This document shows positions 12,736-25,020 of a DNA stretch of 64,000 nt, piece after piece. Positions within the stretch are counted from its first letter, which is position 1; each line of letters begins with the position of its first letter. The notes under the pieces are model-generated. The model searched no databases, was not told where the DNA came from, and saw only the letters and a list, made by a program, of their open reading frames with translations. Made by a program: the position numbers and the translations under genes. The DNA comes from Anniella stebbinsi. Taxonomy: Eukaryota > Chordata > Lepidosauria > Squamata > Anniellidae. The stretch spans positions 14,583,001 through 14,647,000 of the forward strand of contig JARDYH010000003.1 in NCBI GenBank assembly GCA_029215795.1, in the 5' to 3' direction.

Positions 12736-13472
12736 AAGCAGCCAGATTCCTCTCTCACACCAGTTTCCTGGTACCGTCTCTAACTATAACTCATTCAAGA
12801 TGGATCCAAATTAGCATAGTCAATAGAATGCAATGATTTCATTATTCCCAACGTTCAGCATGATGCAATTCTAACTTGGGAAGAACAATCAGCTGTTAAA
12901 ACTGCATCTACTTCAACTATTAAAACTGGGAAAAGAGAGTCTTGATTAGAGTTTTGCTGCTGACACCTTCTACTTCTTGGGAGTTCAGAAGCAAAAACTC
13001 AGTTTCAGTCTTTTCCTAAAGAATTAAGAACGTTACCAGTAAGCTGCAAGGTGCAGCAAATTAAGATCTTTTTTTAAAACTTAAGAAGCCAGGAATCAAA
13101 TGAGGGACATAAGCTGATTCTAATGGCCTCTTGAAAGAGTTATCACCTCTATAATTCGTCATCTCACTATTGACAAACTGGGATCAAATCCTAGCAGCAA
13201 AAGCTGTAAATTGTGCATCTTTGTTCCCCAGCTCCAGTAAAATGCTTCTGGACAAATACACTCACCAATACAAGATCCTGAAAAACAACTAGAATTTGAT
13301 AGAGAACATTTTTAGTCTCAACACTACTTTTTTAAAGGGTGTGATGTTTGGCAAAGCTAAGAAGTACCTATCTGAGTTGCCATTACTCATATTTCAAGAC
13401 ATGAGTAGATAACGAAATCAAGTCTGGTACTGTAAACAGATGGAATTCTATGGGATTGTCGACCTACATTAC

Positions 13473-13588
13473 CTTTTCACAGGCTCTGTCTGTACAAGAG
13501 CTGCATCTATCATGGCTTTCATCCATAACTCCATTTCCTTCCCTGTATCTGTGCAGAAATAATAGGTCCTCATATTTGGATGAGCTGC
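13473..13588 (-). CDS. PLEKHA5: PLEKHA5 internal exon, C-terminal part of PH domain
   Basis: 116-bp exon encoding AAHPNMRTYYFCTDTGKEME through ALVQTEPVK, plus two bases of the next codon. It is bounded by acceptor CCAATCAG and donor GTAATG. It enters in phase 0 and leaves in phase 2, matching its neighbours. The segment holds the last beta strands and the C-terminal helix of the PH fold; the helix is MELWMKAMIDAAL, with the invariant PH-domain Trp. PH domains of this subfamily bind phosphoinositides at membranes. Identity with PLEKHA5 rather than PLEKHA6 or PLEKHA7 rests on the TYYFCTDTGKEMELW segment and on the continuity of all exons. Confidence is high. Confidence 0.96.
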
Positions 13589-16041
13589 CTGATTGGAAAT
13601 GACATGGTCATTTTTGGGGGGGAAGTTACAACAGTCTGTAAGAAAGAGAAGGAGGGGAATCAAAGGATGTTACTGGATTCCTTAATCAGTAATTCATTGG
13701 TTTCAAGATTTATGCAGGCTACCTCTAGAAACTCATCTCACGGTAACTAATACAATGTTATTCATCAACACGCTCATCTTTTGTGGCAATTATACTGGGG
13801 GAAAAACACATCAGTATTAAATTTCTATGCCGTGATGTTTCTTAGTGCACCTGCTGCTCTCCTAAGTGATTTCTATGAATTACAGAACAAAAATTCACTA
13901 CAGGCATCTGGGATATGTAGTTCATAAAAAATATTAGCTCAGATAGTTCGAGTTGTAAAATATGTACTCACCCATTAAAACTTGCAGTGTGGTTTAGCTT
14001 ACTCATCGTCAAGAACAGCCCAAAGAAGTTCAAATCCAAGAAACAAAATGTAAAGTTAGGAATGTTTAACAGAGGAAGAACTTTAATTCATTATGTATAC
14101 ATTAAAAGAAGTAATATCGTAAAATTAATACTAGGATTAAGGCTAAATTTAAGAGTGCTATTAAGCACTTTGTTCTTGTTCAAGTTATTTTTTGCAAGTG
14201 CAAAGAAGAAAATAAATTAGTACTTGTAAATAACTCTACTTCATAAACTGAGGCACAGAGAGTGATTACTCAACTACAAATGTGGGGGGAAAGGTGGGTC
14301 TATGCTTAATTCCCAACCGTAAGATTCTGAACAACTCCACAGAGAACGTACGGAGCAGAGCAGGGATGAGAGCAAAGAGTGGAATGTCAAGGCAGTGAAG
14401 CAACTGATGGAATCCTCTGGAGATACTGCAAGACTGCTGAGGATACATGGAGTTGCCTGCAGCACACATACATTTCCCCATGGGGATGGGGTGAATTCTA
14501 GCACTGCAGTCTCAGGAGCATTGCAAGGAAATCCCACAACAAGGAAGAGCAAAGGACAAAAAGGTTTTAACACTACTTCTAGACAGAGATGCGGGGCTGG
14601 CATCACACTCCTGGGTGCCCTCAGGCATGGTGCCACCAAAGGCCCCTTCCCACTCCATGCTTTTGCCACTTGTGCCAGCTCTTCCGTTTCGTTCCGTTCC
14701 CCTCCCCGCTCACCAGTGCCGACGCAGCCACCCTCACTGCTGTCTGCCGCCAAATGCCTGATTCTGATGGGGTCCTTCCACAGAGGCAGGCATTGTGGAT
14801 ACTGGAGAGGCGTACGTGGAGATTGCCTCTGGCACGGGTGATCTCCCAGGACACCTCTCCTCTGGAGCAGCCACCCATCCTCTGTTAGCCTTGGCTAAAC
14901 AGAGGAAGGGCAGCTGTTCCAAAGGACAAGCGGTTGCTCCTGAGAAGGGCCCTGGGAGATCGCTCATGGCACAGGTGATCTCCCCGGACACCTCATCAGT
15001 CTCCACCATGCCTGGCTTTGAGGAAATACCCTATCAGAGACAGACATTTGGGTCTGGCCAGCTTGGCTCTCCAGGGGGCGGGTAGCGACAGCAGTGAGTG
15101 GAAGGTTTTAGGTATCAGCAGCAATGGGCCTTTCTGAGCCTGTGGGCTCCCGGCAGCTGCCCAGCCTTGCTAACCCCTAACGTTGGGCTCGCAGAGGTGA
15201 ATTACTATTTGAAGTTACAGACATGTGCATCTGCGATAGGCACCATCTTGACACACATAGTAATTTGAACTGCTTATTCAAACAACAACAAAAATTACAA
15301 TTGAGCTGAAGAAGGAAGACTTTTAAGACTTCTCTGGGGCATTTTTTGGCCTTTCCTGCAAACCATAATGCATGAGTTTACAATTACAGCTTCTTGATCA
15401 ACTAAACACCACAGATCAGTGGATGAATAATGTACCAGACTGAAACCCAGTGAGCCATGGTAGTTCAAAGGCTTCTGGGTAACGTCTTGCTGCAGCCTGC
15501 CAGTTTGGTAATATGGCTGCATAAGCATCTTTCTGCTGCCTGAGATCGCTAGTCGAAAGTGCGTCTCTCATGTGAGACGTTAAGGAGGCAGCCACCTGCT
15601 GCCTTATCTACTACGCTTAACAAGATTAGTATAGCATCTAAGTGCCCTAACGAGCACACATTCCAAAGCTGTTGTGTAAAGCCAAAACTTTCCCATCAGT
15701 CAGTTAATTCCCAAGATATGCCTGCCTATGCTAGTGACGTAACTGCTTCATCATAGTTTCTATGCTGGGAAGGCGCATACTTATGTCATTGTCAGAACAG
15801 TATAACCACTGCTTTCGCCCCCACACGGAGATCCAGACGAGTCAGCAGCTTCATGCAAGAGCTTCTGTCGTTTGCATCCACACCGTTTATGGAGGCAACA
15901 CCTGTGTGCTGTAAGTTTGCTTTAATAAACAGGTCCCCTTGTAAGTAAACCGTCTGATTCTTCAAGAATGCTGTTTCCCTGGTGATTAAAGGAACGGCCG
16001 GGGGCCTACAGACCCTGGGACGCTACAAATAATATCCTCAC
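13589..16041. other. PLEKHA5 intron with a GC-rich repeat block
   Basis: AT-rich except for about 14590-15190, which is GC-rich and open in several frames on both strands. That block contains an imperfect direct repeat of about 139-bp period (14818-14868 against 14957-15008, sharing GGTGATCTCCC.GGACACCTC). It has no splice-site-bounded exon that I can connect to PLEKHA5, and no recognised product. Confidence 0.6.
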
Positions 16042-16142
16042 CTTAAAAGCATATTTCCGGTTGATGTGATCTTCAGAAGAAAGCATGGATATCTGAAAGC
16101 TGGGAAGAAGTATACTCCCCAATATTCCTTCTTCTTTTTCAT
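16042..16142 (-). CDS. PLEKHA5: PLEKHA5 internal exon, middle of PH domain
   Basis: 101-bp exon encoding (D)EKEEGILGSILLPSFQ then ISMLSSEDHINRKYAFK. It is flanked by acceptor TTCCCAG and donor GTGAGG. The first two bases (AT) complete a GAT Asp codon started by the G at the end of exon 28169-28097; the exon leaves in phase 0. It covers the central beta strands of the PH domain, including the GSILLPSF strand typical of the PLEKHA4-7 group. No disruption is seen. Confidence 0.96.
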
Positions 16143-16469
16143 CTGGGAATGATGGAATGATGGAAAGATGGTTGACTAAAGCAGGAAACTGATGTTGATC
16201 TGCATTATATACCAGTATAATATATGTTTGCTTTTAAGCATTCCCCATGAACTTAAAATGTCTGTGTAGGAAAAATTCATGTCAAACTTCCACATCAGTA
16301 TTTTTTATTATAACAAACTTCCACATTTTATAACTGTAACGGATTTTTAGAGTGCACATAACCATGCCTCTAGAAAAGTGATCAAAGGTAGACACCGTGA
16401 GCACTTTTTTTTTTTTTTTTGGCAGAAACGTGGGAGATAAATTTAATAAATAATCATAAAGAAAAAGAA

Positions 16470-16865
16470 ACCAGAGCTTTCCAAGAAGCACCAACTGGCC
16501 TACCAGCTGCTCACACAGACTGTCTCCCCGTATACCAACTTCCTAGGCCACAACGATCTTCAAGAGAGGCCCTGTTGTCTGTGTTGCAGCCTACGGATTT
16601 CGATTTGGCAACCAAACAGAGATGGGCTTCTCTGTAGTGGCTCCTGTCCTGTGGAATGATCTCTCCTCTGAAGCTTTAATGATGACGTGTTTTAGGCATT
16701 TCTTAAAAACCTATCTGTTTTCTTTGGTTTCTCCCCAGCATCATGACACTATTGTGTCCTTATTGATTGTTTTGTTTTTGTTTGTTTTTATCCTTTTGTA
16801 AACCGATTTGGGATTTGTTCCAAATGAGAAGCAGTATATAAATATTGTCAATAAATAATCAATAA
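16470..16865 (+). mobile_element. L2-like LINE 3' remnant
   Basis: The plus strand encodes traces of the LINE ORF2 C-terminus: MGFSVVAPVLWNDL-like, then a RHFLKTYLFSL motif (about 16690-16725). These are followed by a 3' UTR ending GTATATAAATATTGTCAATAAATAATCAATAAA-type sequence. Frames are broken, so this is an inactive relic. Confidence 0.75.
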
Positions 16866-18130
16866 AATACTTATAAATAAGCTGAGGTGTATGCGTGGAG
16901 AATGCTGGCTGCAGCAACAGGAGTTGTTGGAGGCCTACTGTGTGAAGGACGGTTAAGGAAGGCCTAGCCCACAATTCTCCATCCCACCTCAAGCATATCT
17001 CCTTTAAACATAAGTGCTGACTAGGGCTGGACATCTAGATAATTTTGTGAAAAGAAAAAAGAAGTGTCTGGAATTATGGAGTTCAAGCACATTCATAAAA
17101 TGCTAGAGGCAGAGAAAATCTGAAGCAATGCCTTGGGAATCAGAAAGAAACACGATTGCAAGCCTCTGGTCCCCTGCCATCTTTGAGCTGCCCTCTGCAT
17201 CAACCTGTCCCTCGCCCAATGTCAGCTGAGAACGGAGTAATAGGCTCTGTGAGTGTCGACTCACAAACCCTGGGGGAGGTTTCTCAGTAGAATGTGATGG
17301 TATCAGAATTCTTTTTCCCTGACCAAAAAGAAGTATTTTACTAAACAAATATTATGGAAGATTTTATTGTCCCCTGACTAGCTGAATTAAAACGGGATAT
17401 TAGAGTTAATCATTGGAATGGAGAAGAGGATTTTAATCCTGTTTTAATTCTGCCTTAAGGCAGCATTAAGGTGGAGTGGCTAATGATGCCTCTTCAGTAG
17501 AGGGGCTTTGTAATAGATAAATGCAAACACACAATTTGAAGTTCGTGTGCCTGCCAACGATCTGAGTGTGAACGCTGCAATCACTGACACACAATGAATG
17601 TCTGGCCCAAAACAAAATCTACCATCTACGACTGCAGAATGTTGAGTATTCAGGTAGTGTTTCTTATGTCTGCCTTTTAATGGCAACTATGAAGTAAAAT
17701 GATGCTGTTCTTCCGAAGTGAACATGCAGTCTGCGAGGCAAGCTATAATAAAAGGGCCATGCCATTAATGCCTAAACATAAATCTTCTGAAATACACGAT
17801 CTGCAAGCCATTCTTAACCAAGTACACTTTTGGGTGCAAAAAATGTAATATATGTGGGCATTTCAGTATGTGAGTGCCTGTGAGGGAAAATGCAGCTGTC
17901 CAAGTATCGTATGAAATACAACAGCAAAACATTGCTGGAGGGTTTTTGTTTTCTTTTATAACTTCCTTGCTCAAATGCCTCTAATCAATTTCTCTTTTTC
18001 ATAGCAGATTGAATATTTTTTGAAGATAGGCAATTTGATTCCTGTATAATTTGAAGATAGTATATTCACTGCTATGCTTGTAAGGGAATTCATGTAAAGA
18101 GGTACGTGTGTCAGAGTGAGAATATGCTGC

Positions 18131-18650
18131 ATTTGGACAACATGTTAGTCAACGATGGGGTAATAATCAACTCGACAGTTGTTTATCTAGGGGGTACTCC
18201 CCACACCACATGACAATAATCAACCATGGTGTGGATTAGGATCAGCACTGAGTTGACTATTAGTTCACGGTGAGTTGACTCATTCATCCCCTACCCTCTC
18301 TCCCCCTCTCAGTCCTCCCACTAGTATCCCATCAGCCATTGCTGCCGAAAATCTATCCTGCTGGCTGGACTAGAACAGCAGCCACCACTTTAACTGCTCT
18401 TGCCTTGAGGCTCTGCAGCTGATGAAATAACCAACGATGGCCGAGGAAATAACCAATGGTGCCCTCCACACGACACGATAACCAGTGATGGTTCAAATAT
18501 CCAACACAGCACAGTGTTGATTATTTTGGCCAAATAACCAACCATTGGTTAAAAAACTCCCGCCACACAGCACAACAACCCATGGTGAGTTAAATAACCA
18601 ACCGTCAACTATTTAAACCACCGTTGGTTATCGTATTGTCTGAACCCAGT
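18131..18650. mobile_element. Non-autonomous hAT-like element, same family, reversed
   Basis: Starts TTTGGACAACATGTTAGTCA and ends TTATCGTATTGTCTGAAC. The interior is the reverse complement of the 12346 and 32938 copies (ATCAGCCATTGCTGC; AACCAACCATTGGTT). It contains the block CTAGGGGGTACTCCCCACAC, also found in the copies at 41148 and 58028. Confidence 0.78.
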
Positions 18651-18859
18651 CTATGTGTGCATGACACACTATTATCTTTATGAAGATAATTATATGCTGG
18701 ACCTGTTAAAATCAACGAATTAATGTGGACACAACTAGCAGCTCTGGAATACAACTAGTAGTGGCAACAGTAGGGCTAAGAATGGAGGAAAGAGAGTTCA
18801 GAACCTGACAGGAGTTTACTCCAAATCAAGGACTACCAGTGACAGAGGTTCTGTGAAGA

Positions 18860-18955
18860 TGTAATGGGTTGTATCCAATGTTAGCCCTATTTGGAGTGGA
18901 CCCATTGAAATGAATGGGCCTTAAGTTAGACTAAAATTGGATACAACCCATTGCA
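18860..18955. mobile_element. Short MITE, GGGTTGTATCCAA ends
   Basis: About 95 bp with terminal inverted repeats AATGGGTTGTATCCAA and TTGGATACAACCCATT, exact over 16 bp. The interior CCATTGAAATGAATGGG is itself palindromic. No coding capacity. Confidence 0.85.
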
Positions 18956-19021
18956 TGGTCTGAGTGTTCCTTTCTTCTTCTGAAACGAGTTCCCCTTTCC
19001 CTGTTGGTGTTAACCATGCTT

Positions 19022-19142
19022 TAGACCAGGGGTGGGCAGAAAGTAGATCTCCAGATGTTTCGGACTCCCAGCATACCTGGCAGGGGTTTATGGAAATTGA
19101 AATGCAAAACATCTGGAGATCTACTTTTTGCCCACTCCTGGT
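19022..19142. mobile_element. hAT-like MITE, CAGGGGTGGGCA ends (copy 1)
   Basis: The left end CCAGGGGTGGGCAGAAAGTA and the right end TACTTTTTGCCCACTCCTGG form inverted repeats, extended inside by AGATCTCCAGATGTT / AACATCTGGAGATCT. Confidence 0.85.
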
Positions 19143-19147
19143 GTAGA

Positions 19148-19282
19148 CAAGGGTGGGCAATGTGTAGCCCTCCAGATGTTTTGGCCAACAAGACCAATCA
19201 TACTTCACTACTGGCGATGCTGATAAGGGCTGATGGGAGTTGTAGGCCAAACATCTGGAGGGCCACAAGTTTAGGGCCACAC
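19148..19282. mobile_element. hAT-like MITE, related to the preceding copy
   Basis: The left end AAGGGTGGGCAATGTGTAGC, with CCCTCCAGATGTTTTGGCC, mirrors GGCCAAACATCTGGAGGGCC on the right. The outermost right end is diverged. It is tandem with the previous MITE and separated by only a few bases. Confidence 0.8.
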
Positions 19283-19299
19283 CTAGTTTAGAAGGTAAG

Positions 19300-19480
19300 A
19301 AGGTGTGTTATACTGAGTCAGACCACTGGTTCATCTACTGGCTACACTGACTGGCAAAAGCTCTCAAGGGTTTTAGATAGCAGTCTTTCAAAGCATTATC
19401 TGGAGATATTAAGGATTGAACCTGGGACTTTTTGCATGCCAAACATGTGCTCTACCACTAAGCTGCAGTCCTTCCCTGTT
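19300..19480 (-). mobile_element. tRNA-derived SINE, minus orientation
   Basis: The reverse complement has an A-box-like CTTAGTGGTAGAGCAC (about 19465-19450) and a B-box-like CAGGTTCAATCCT. Then comes a tail related to the SINE at 32190. The tRNA part is degenerate and there is no plausible acceptor stem pairing, so it is a SINE and not a tRNA gene. Confidence 0.75.
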
Positions 19481-19494
19481 GTTGGTATACATCA

Positions 19495-20217
19495 TTTTTA
19501 CTAATGCAAACCTACTATCAGCTTCGGCTGATATGCCAGCTGCGCCCCTTCCTAGAGTTGGAAGACCTAAAGATGGTAGTGCATGTGCTGGTAACTTCGA
19601 GGCTCGACTTCTGCAATGTGCTGTACATAGGGCTACCTTCGTGCCTTGTTCGGAAACTTCCGCTAGTTCACAATATGGCAGCCAAGTTGGTCACCGGTAC
19701 ACCTAGGGGTGACCATATTTCACCAGCTTTAAAATCACTCCACTGGCTGCCACTTAGTATATACTTTATACTAAGTATAAAGTGTTGGTTATATTACCTT
19801 TAAAGCCCTACATGGTTTGGGTCCATGTTACCTGCGGGATCGCCTTCTCCCGTACAATCCGGCCCACACACTCAGGTCCTCTGGGAAAAATGTACTCCAG
19901 TCAGCAAAAACTAGGCTGACAACTGTTGCCCAGAGGACCTTCTCTTCTGTCGTTCCGAGAACGTGGAATGGCCTGCCGGGACAGATTCACCAACTTAACA
20001 GTCTCCCAGAATTTAAGAAAGCCATAAAGACTGATCTCTTCCGGCAGGCCTACTCAGTTGAATTTTAAGATGCCTTTTAATGATGTATTCGTTTTACATG
20101 CTTTTAATTAGTTATATGTATTTTATGGTGTTTTGTATTTGTTGTACCCCGCCTCGATCCAGATTATTATTTCATCTCTTTCTCGCTCGTGGTGGTTTTT
20201 CTAGACAGACATGATGG
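19495..20217 (+). mobile_element. L2-like LINE, 3' end of reverse transcriptase ORF
   Basis: Plus-strand frames read VHVLVTSRLDFCNVLYIGLP, then VRKLPLVHNMAAKLVTGTPR and HWLPL. After a frameshift near 19800 they read GPCYLRDRLLPYNPAHTLRS and, near 19960-20066, RTWNGLPGQIHQLNSLPEFK. These are conserved C-terminal RT-end motifs of the L2/CR1 group. The 3' UTR runs into an ATT microsatellite (20218-20262). 5'-truncated, frameshifted, inactive. Confidence 0.88.
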
Positions 20218-20677
20218 GCATTATTATTATTATTATCATTATTATTATTGTTATTGTTATGCAGCTTCAAGCTATTGTTTAAAATTCTGGTTTATTAAAG
20301 GAACTGTGGATAGTATTAACCATGATTAATATTAATGCATATGTAACACAAAGGCAAAAATGGGAAAGGAGAAGGGAATTCATTTAGAAGATGTGAGGAC
20401 AGAGTACATATCTCCAAGACTGACTTATGAGCAATGCAGGGAGCAATGTTACCTCTGCACCAGACCAAAGCCACAGAAAAGTCCGGGAATGGACACTTCT
20501 CAAGGCATGTAAGGCTTTTGCCTTGACCATAGGCCTGATTTTTTTATTCAGTGCAAATTACAAAGCAATCTGAGAAGAAATCTTTTTGAGATAAGTGTAT
20601 ATTGATGCATGGGCTAATATGCATCTCTCCCTAATTATCAATTTAACTCAGACATATTGGAGGAAAGAATATTAAAT

Positions 20678-21542
20678 CTTGGAAGGAAATTTCAGTTCAA
20701 AAATACACTTGCACCTATCCCCAAACACTTTAAACTACTACAAAACCTTGCATGACATTCAGCTGCAACTGTTTCATGTGGACTAGTGGTTACTCAATCC
20801 TAGAAACACTACAACTTGTGAGTTACTTCAACATGGTGCCCCCTCATGTGCTTTTGCATCCCAGAAGCAATGCCAGTCAGACATCTATAAATAAGTTGCA
20901 GTTGCTGCCAATGTTCAACACCACACAGGCAGTGTAGCAACGAAGTACTGGAAAGCTGTGGTGTACAAAGGCCAATTCCCACTTGATGGGGCAGATGCAT
21001 TTGTTTCAGTAACCCCCTAGTTCAAATCACTAACTCGGTGACCTTAGGCAAGCTACCTTCTCTGCCTTTAACATGCAATAGGGGAATAATATTGACCTCA
21101 TTTAGTTGTCATAAGGATTACTGAGAAAAGGTATGTTCAGTGCTTTGAACACTCAAATGCTATCTAAATCTAAATGTAATATAATGGCTACCTTTGCATT
21201 CTTCCTACTTATAAATGCCATAAGTTACAACCCTCTACCTGCTGGATTTCAATCCAACATCTAAGAGCTACCCTCTAATGTAGTATTCACTGTCTCGGGC
21301 CTCTCGTTTTTTTCCTGCCCCATTGGCCCAAGGAAATGAATTCCTGGATTGGGCTGCAACAAGGAACAAGGCCACTAGTATTTCCCCATATAGGAAGATT
21401 ATCCTGGCTGTACCTACCAGCCAGAGGACCGATAAGATGATAACCAAATAGATGCTGACTCTATGCAAATGGCATTGTAGAGTAGTTTAAAGTATTTGGG
21501 GATGGGTGCAAGTGTATTTTTGAACTGAAATTTCCTTCCAAG
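20678..21542. repeat. 62-bp inverted repeat pair enclosing 741 bp
   Basis: 20678-20739 is the reverse complement of 21481-21542 with only two or three mismatches (both hold AAATTTCAGTTCAAAAATAC in opposite orientation). The enclosed DNA contains a MIR-like SINE and nothing coding. It could be a non-autonomous DNA transposon with long terminal inverted repeats, or two opposite copies of one repeat. Confidence 0.75.
20995..21150 (+). mobile_element. MIR-like / CORE-SINE remnant
   Basis: The run CGGTGACCTTAGGCAAGCTA, TCTGCCTTTAACATGCAATA, GGGGAATAATATTGACCTCA and TAAGGATTACTGAGAAAAGG follows the order and wording of the MIR/CORE-SINE middle region. Diverged, old copy. Confidence 0.75.
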
Positions 21543-24500
21543 AACCCTTTTGTTTTGAATATTGTACTAAGCTGCTCCGTATATCCTGCCAGATGTAAAT
21601 AACCAAGGGGTTAGGAACTTCTCTAAACTTTCTATTCATTTGCCAGAACAAAACTATTGTTTCTCTTGTTTTGACCCATATTGGGTCCAGCCTGTGAGCC
21701 ACTGAGCTCTTTATACCCTTTGCTTCCAACCCTATAAGTGCCTCAAGATTTTGAGCAACAGCAGCTGTTCATTAATTCTTCTTGGGCCTCCCTCATACTG
21801 CTGTGTCTTAGCTCTGAGAATAGCCCAGGATCCAACCATTCCTTGTGCCTCTTTCCTAGTATGATTCTCCACTCCACTTTTTCAGGTTCAGTGTTCCTGG
21901 CTTTTCTACTTGAACGACCTTGTTGTGTTTGCTTAGAGAGAGATGAAGTTTCATCCCCTAGTAAAGTGCCACACTGAGTCCAGAACCAGGTTCTATATGA
22001 ACAGGTACACAGCCTGACCTATGAAGCCATTCGTCATCTTGCAACTGCTGTGTGAGTTATGGCCTCTGAGTACAAGGTTAGAGGTAGGCAAGAAGAGAGT
22101 CTATAGTATGGGGAAGCAGCTACAAAGCAAAACTACATTCCTAAGCTGAATGCAAACATTTTTATTCTTATTGGGAATGCAAGGGAGAAGCCTCAATTTC
22201 AAGGCACTCTGTCCAAATTCTAATTTTAACCAAATTGTGATGGCTTTGGAATCTAGTAACAGATAATCCTCTGTTCAGTCTCCCCTTCATCACTGCAACG
22301 GCTAAAGTAGCAAAGCTGTTTCTTGATAATTTAGTTTTCAAGAGTACCTTAAGTGGTTTGAAGTTTATGCCTATCAGACCTTGTCCCGATCTTGGGGGAG
22401 CTATAGCATGTGAAACCAATTCTGAGTCAGAAGGGGGCACTGTGGAGTCAGGCCCAGCTGTGGTAAGCCACATGCCTGAGAGTTCAGTTTTACCAGGCCT
22501 CCCACCTACTTGTGAAACTAGGAGGGGGTCAGTTTCAGGATGCTGATACAGCCTATCTTTCACAGCTGGGAGACATGACCTTGATGGAAGCCCAGCTTCT
22601 CAACCAGGGACATTTTCCATGGGAATGAGGCAGCTGGGGGAGGACTCTGCATGAGAGGGGGCTTTTGAGGTGTGTTCTAAGATGTGTCATTATCTAAAGA
22701 GGGTGGAACAAAGACGCCCGGTAAGGAAGGGCATGCATTTGTGAGCTAGGTTTTCCTGCCAGGATTGAATGTCTGATAGTGATCATTAGAGGCATTTTCC
22801 CTGTATTTAAATGAGGGCAATAGACAGTAGAGTTTGTTGGAAGCAACTTTTTTTTTAACCTGGAAAGTTTCCTTGTCTCGTTTTTTGGATAAACTACAAA
22901 CTGCTTTGTACTTATTCTGTTCACTGAACCCAAGGCTGTTTGAGTCTTTTGTTAAGGTACTTATAAAGGGATCCTGGTCAAGGAAATAACTTTGTTATCT
23001 ATTATTTGCAAATCTTTACTGGGATGAAAAGGCTTAAAGCTAATTACTGGAATTACTGCAATAAAAGTTTTACTGGGACTTGAGTCAGTTTATGACAATG
23101 CCTCATTTTTGAATTTGGAACTAAAGTTGAAAAACATGAGGCCAAACTATGCCCACAGCATTCTCTAACTTCTTGCAACTAACCAGTCATTTGGATTCCT
23201 CTTCCTCTGTAGTCAGAAAATTATAGTGGCTTCTGCTCAATGTCTTTCCCTTTCCTTCTAAATCTATCCGTTTCCTCCCCTGAAGCCCACCATTGTCACC
23301 AGCACCCAAGATTGCTTGTTGGCATAACCTACCAATTCCCTGCTATGCCATTTCCACAGCATTGTTGTTCCTCCTTATTTCTCAAATGCTATTTCTCCCT
23401 AATCTCTCTCTCCCTCTCTCTCTCTGTGTGCGTGTTAGGCCAATCAGAAGTAGCAACCGGGCCAATGTGCTAGGGGGTGCATATACTAACCAAGCCATTT
23501 TTCTTTTCTGTAACACATGTGCTTAACAGGAAAACAGCGTCAATATAAAGTCTATGTGCTGCTCCGCTTTAAATATGCAATCTCTGATCGGCATGATCAT
23601 AGGTTGCGTTGTGATGTGCGATGCTATGGGTTGTTTGTGGGTTTAACAACTAAAAGTTAGCCTATTAGGTTAATTTTGGGTTGTTTAACCTCCTGAATAA
23701 CCCATAGTTATTAGGCAGATCAGAGATTGCATATTCAAATTGGAAGTGGCTTGCATTATTTATTTATTTATTATTTATTTTATTCCATTTATATACCGCC
23801 TCATAGCCGAAGCTCTCTGGGCGGTTTACAGTATACAACCTGGCAAATCTAGGGTTATTTAATTAACCCACGATTTGCCACCATTACGTGCAAATGGGGT
23901 CCATATATTTATTCTTTCAAGGAATGTTTGAGCTAATTTACCCATTTTACACATAGCTATTCCCCACTTTGTTAAGAGTGTAGTGCATAAATCCGCTGTG
24001 TGCGCTACACATCTGACTAAAGGTCCCTTTAGATCCACCTTGGCCACTACACATGTACACATACAAGCTGCATGTCCAAGTGAACAAAGATATGAGGAAA
24101 GAAGGCATACCAAAGAAAAAGAGGTTTCAGGTTGCAAGAAAGAAAGCATAGGAGAACTTGAGGAATTTTAAAAATCATCACAGGGCCTAGGACCAAGCTT
24201 AAGGAAAAGAAAGGTCAGGGACAAACCCACCTTTTAATTCAAGGTGACAGGGGGCAGGGTAAAGAATAATTGCTCTCAGTGTACCTGTGCCTGGAAGGTG
24301 AGGGCTGATCCATCTACCCAAATAAAAATCTTAGCCAAAACAGAGGGGACTGGGAAGCTTAGACTGGCCACTTACATACCACCATAAAAGAGGCTAGATT
24401 TGCATATGCTAATATTATGTATAGATGCAAATTTAGAATTCCTATAGTTCAAACAGAAATACAATAAATCTCACCACAGTGAGGAAAAAGATTATGACAA

Positions 24501-24811
24501 GGTGACCTGTGTGCCTGCTCAAGTTGCTCTTCAGGTGCTAACCTTTGATGTGTAATTTCAAGGTCCCTGCTCCCCCTTTTTATAGTCTTTAAAAACCAAT
24601 TGGACAACCCTAACAACAGAAGATGCCTTCAGACAAAGGACGGTCTTCTGACAGCTCTTCTCACTATCCTCTGTAAAGGAGTTTCAGATTTCCTTAGCAA
24701 TTGAGGGAGAGTGGTCCACATCACAACTGGAGAACTCTATAAATAAATAGCATATAACAAAATTTTGTTTTCTTTCCAGCTTCTGATTCAGATTATCCCT
24801 TGTATTCTACC

Positions 24812-24851
<40 letters not shown>

Positions 24852-25020
24852 CCGCCTCTCCCTCCGGATCAAGGAGTGGAACAACATCAAATATAAAATA
24901 CACAAAACTGATTAAAAGCACATAAAACCAATACATCATTAAAATACCAATAAAGTATCAATAAAACACTTAAAATTCATCTGGGTAGGCCTGCCAGAAG
25001 AGATCAGTCTTTATAGCATG
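24812..25020 (-). mobile_element. L2-like LINE 3' UTR, minus strand, with AAT microsatellite
   Basis: An (AAT)n run at 24812-24850 is followed by sequence whose reverse complement (ATAAAGACTGATCTCTTCTG, GCAGGCCTACCCAG, then GATGTATTGGTTTTATGTGC) matches the 3' end of the LINE at 19495-20217. It is the same family in the opposite orientation. Confidence 0.82.

Larger units (their letters stand above)
6654..13472. other. PLEKHA5 intron
   Basis: Non-coding. It holds inverted-repeat elements around 7000-7150, 10347-10473, 11334-11848 and 12346-12735, a pyrimidine-rich block (about 8740-9960) of unknown origin, C-runs at 7830-7843 and 10699-10708, and a 16-bp telomere-like tract at 11125-11140. 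No exon-like segment was recognised. Confidence 0.7.

Noticed and set aside
22168..22563. 131-codon minus-strand open frame
   Set aside because: No domain or PLEKHA5 similarity; the composition is not convincing as coding, and I could not link it to splice sites in phase with the neighbouring exons.
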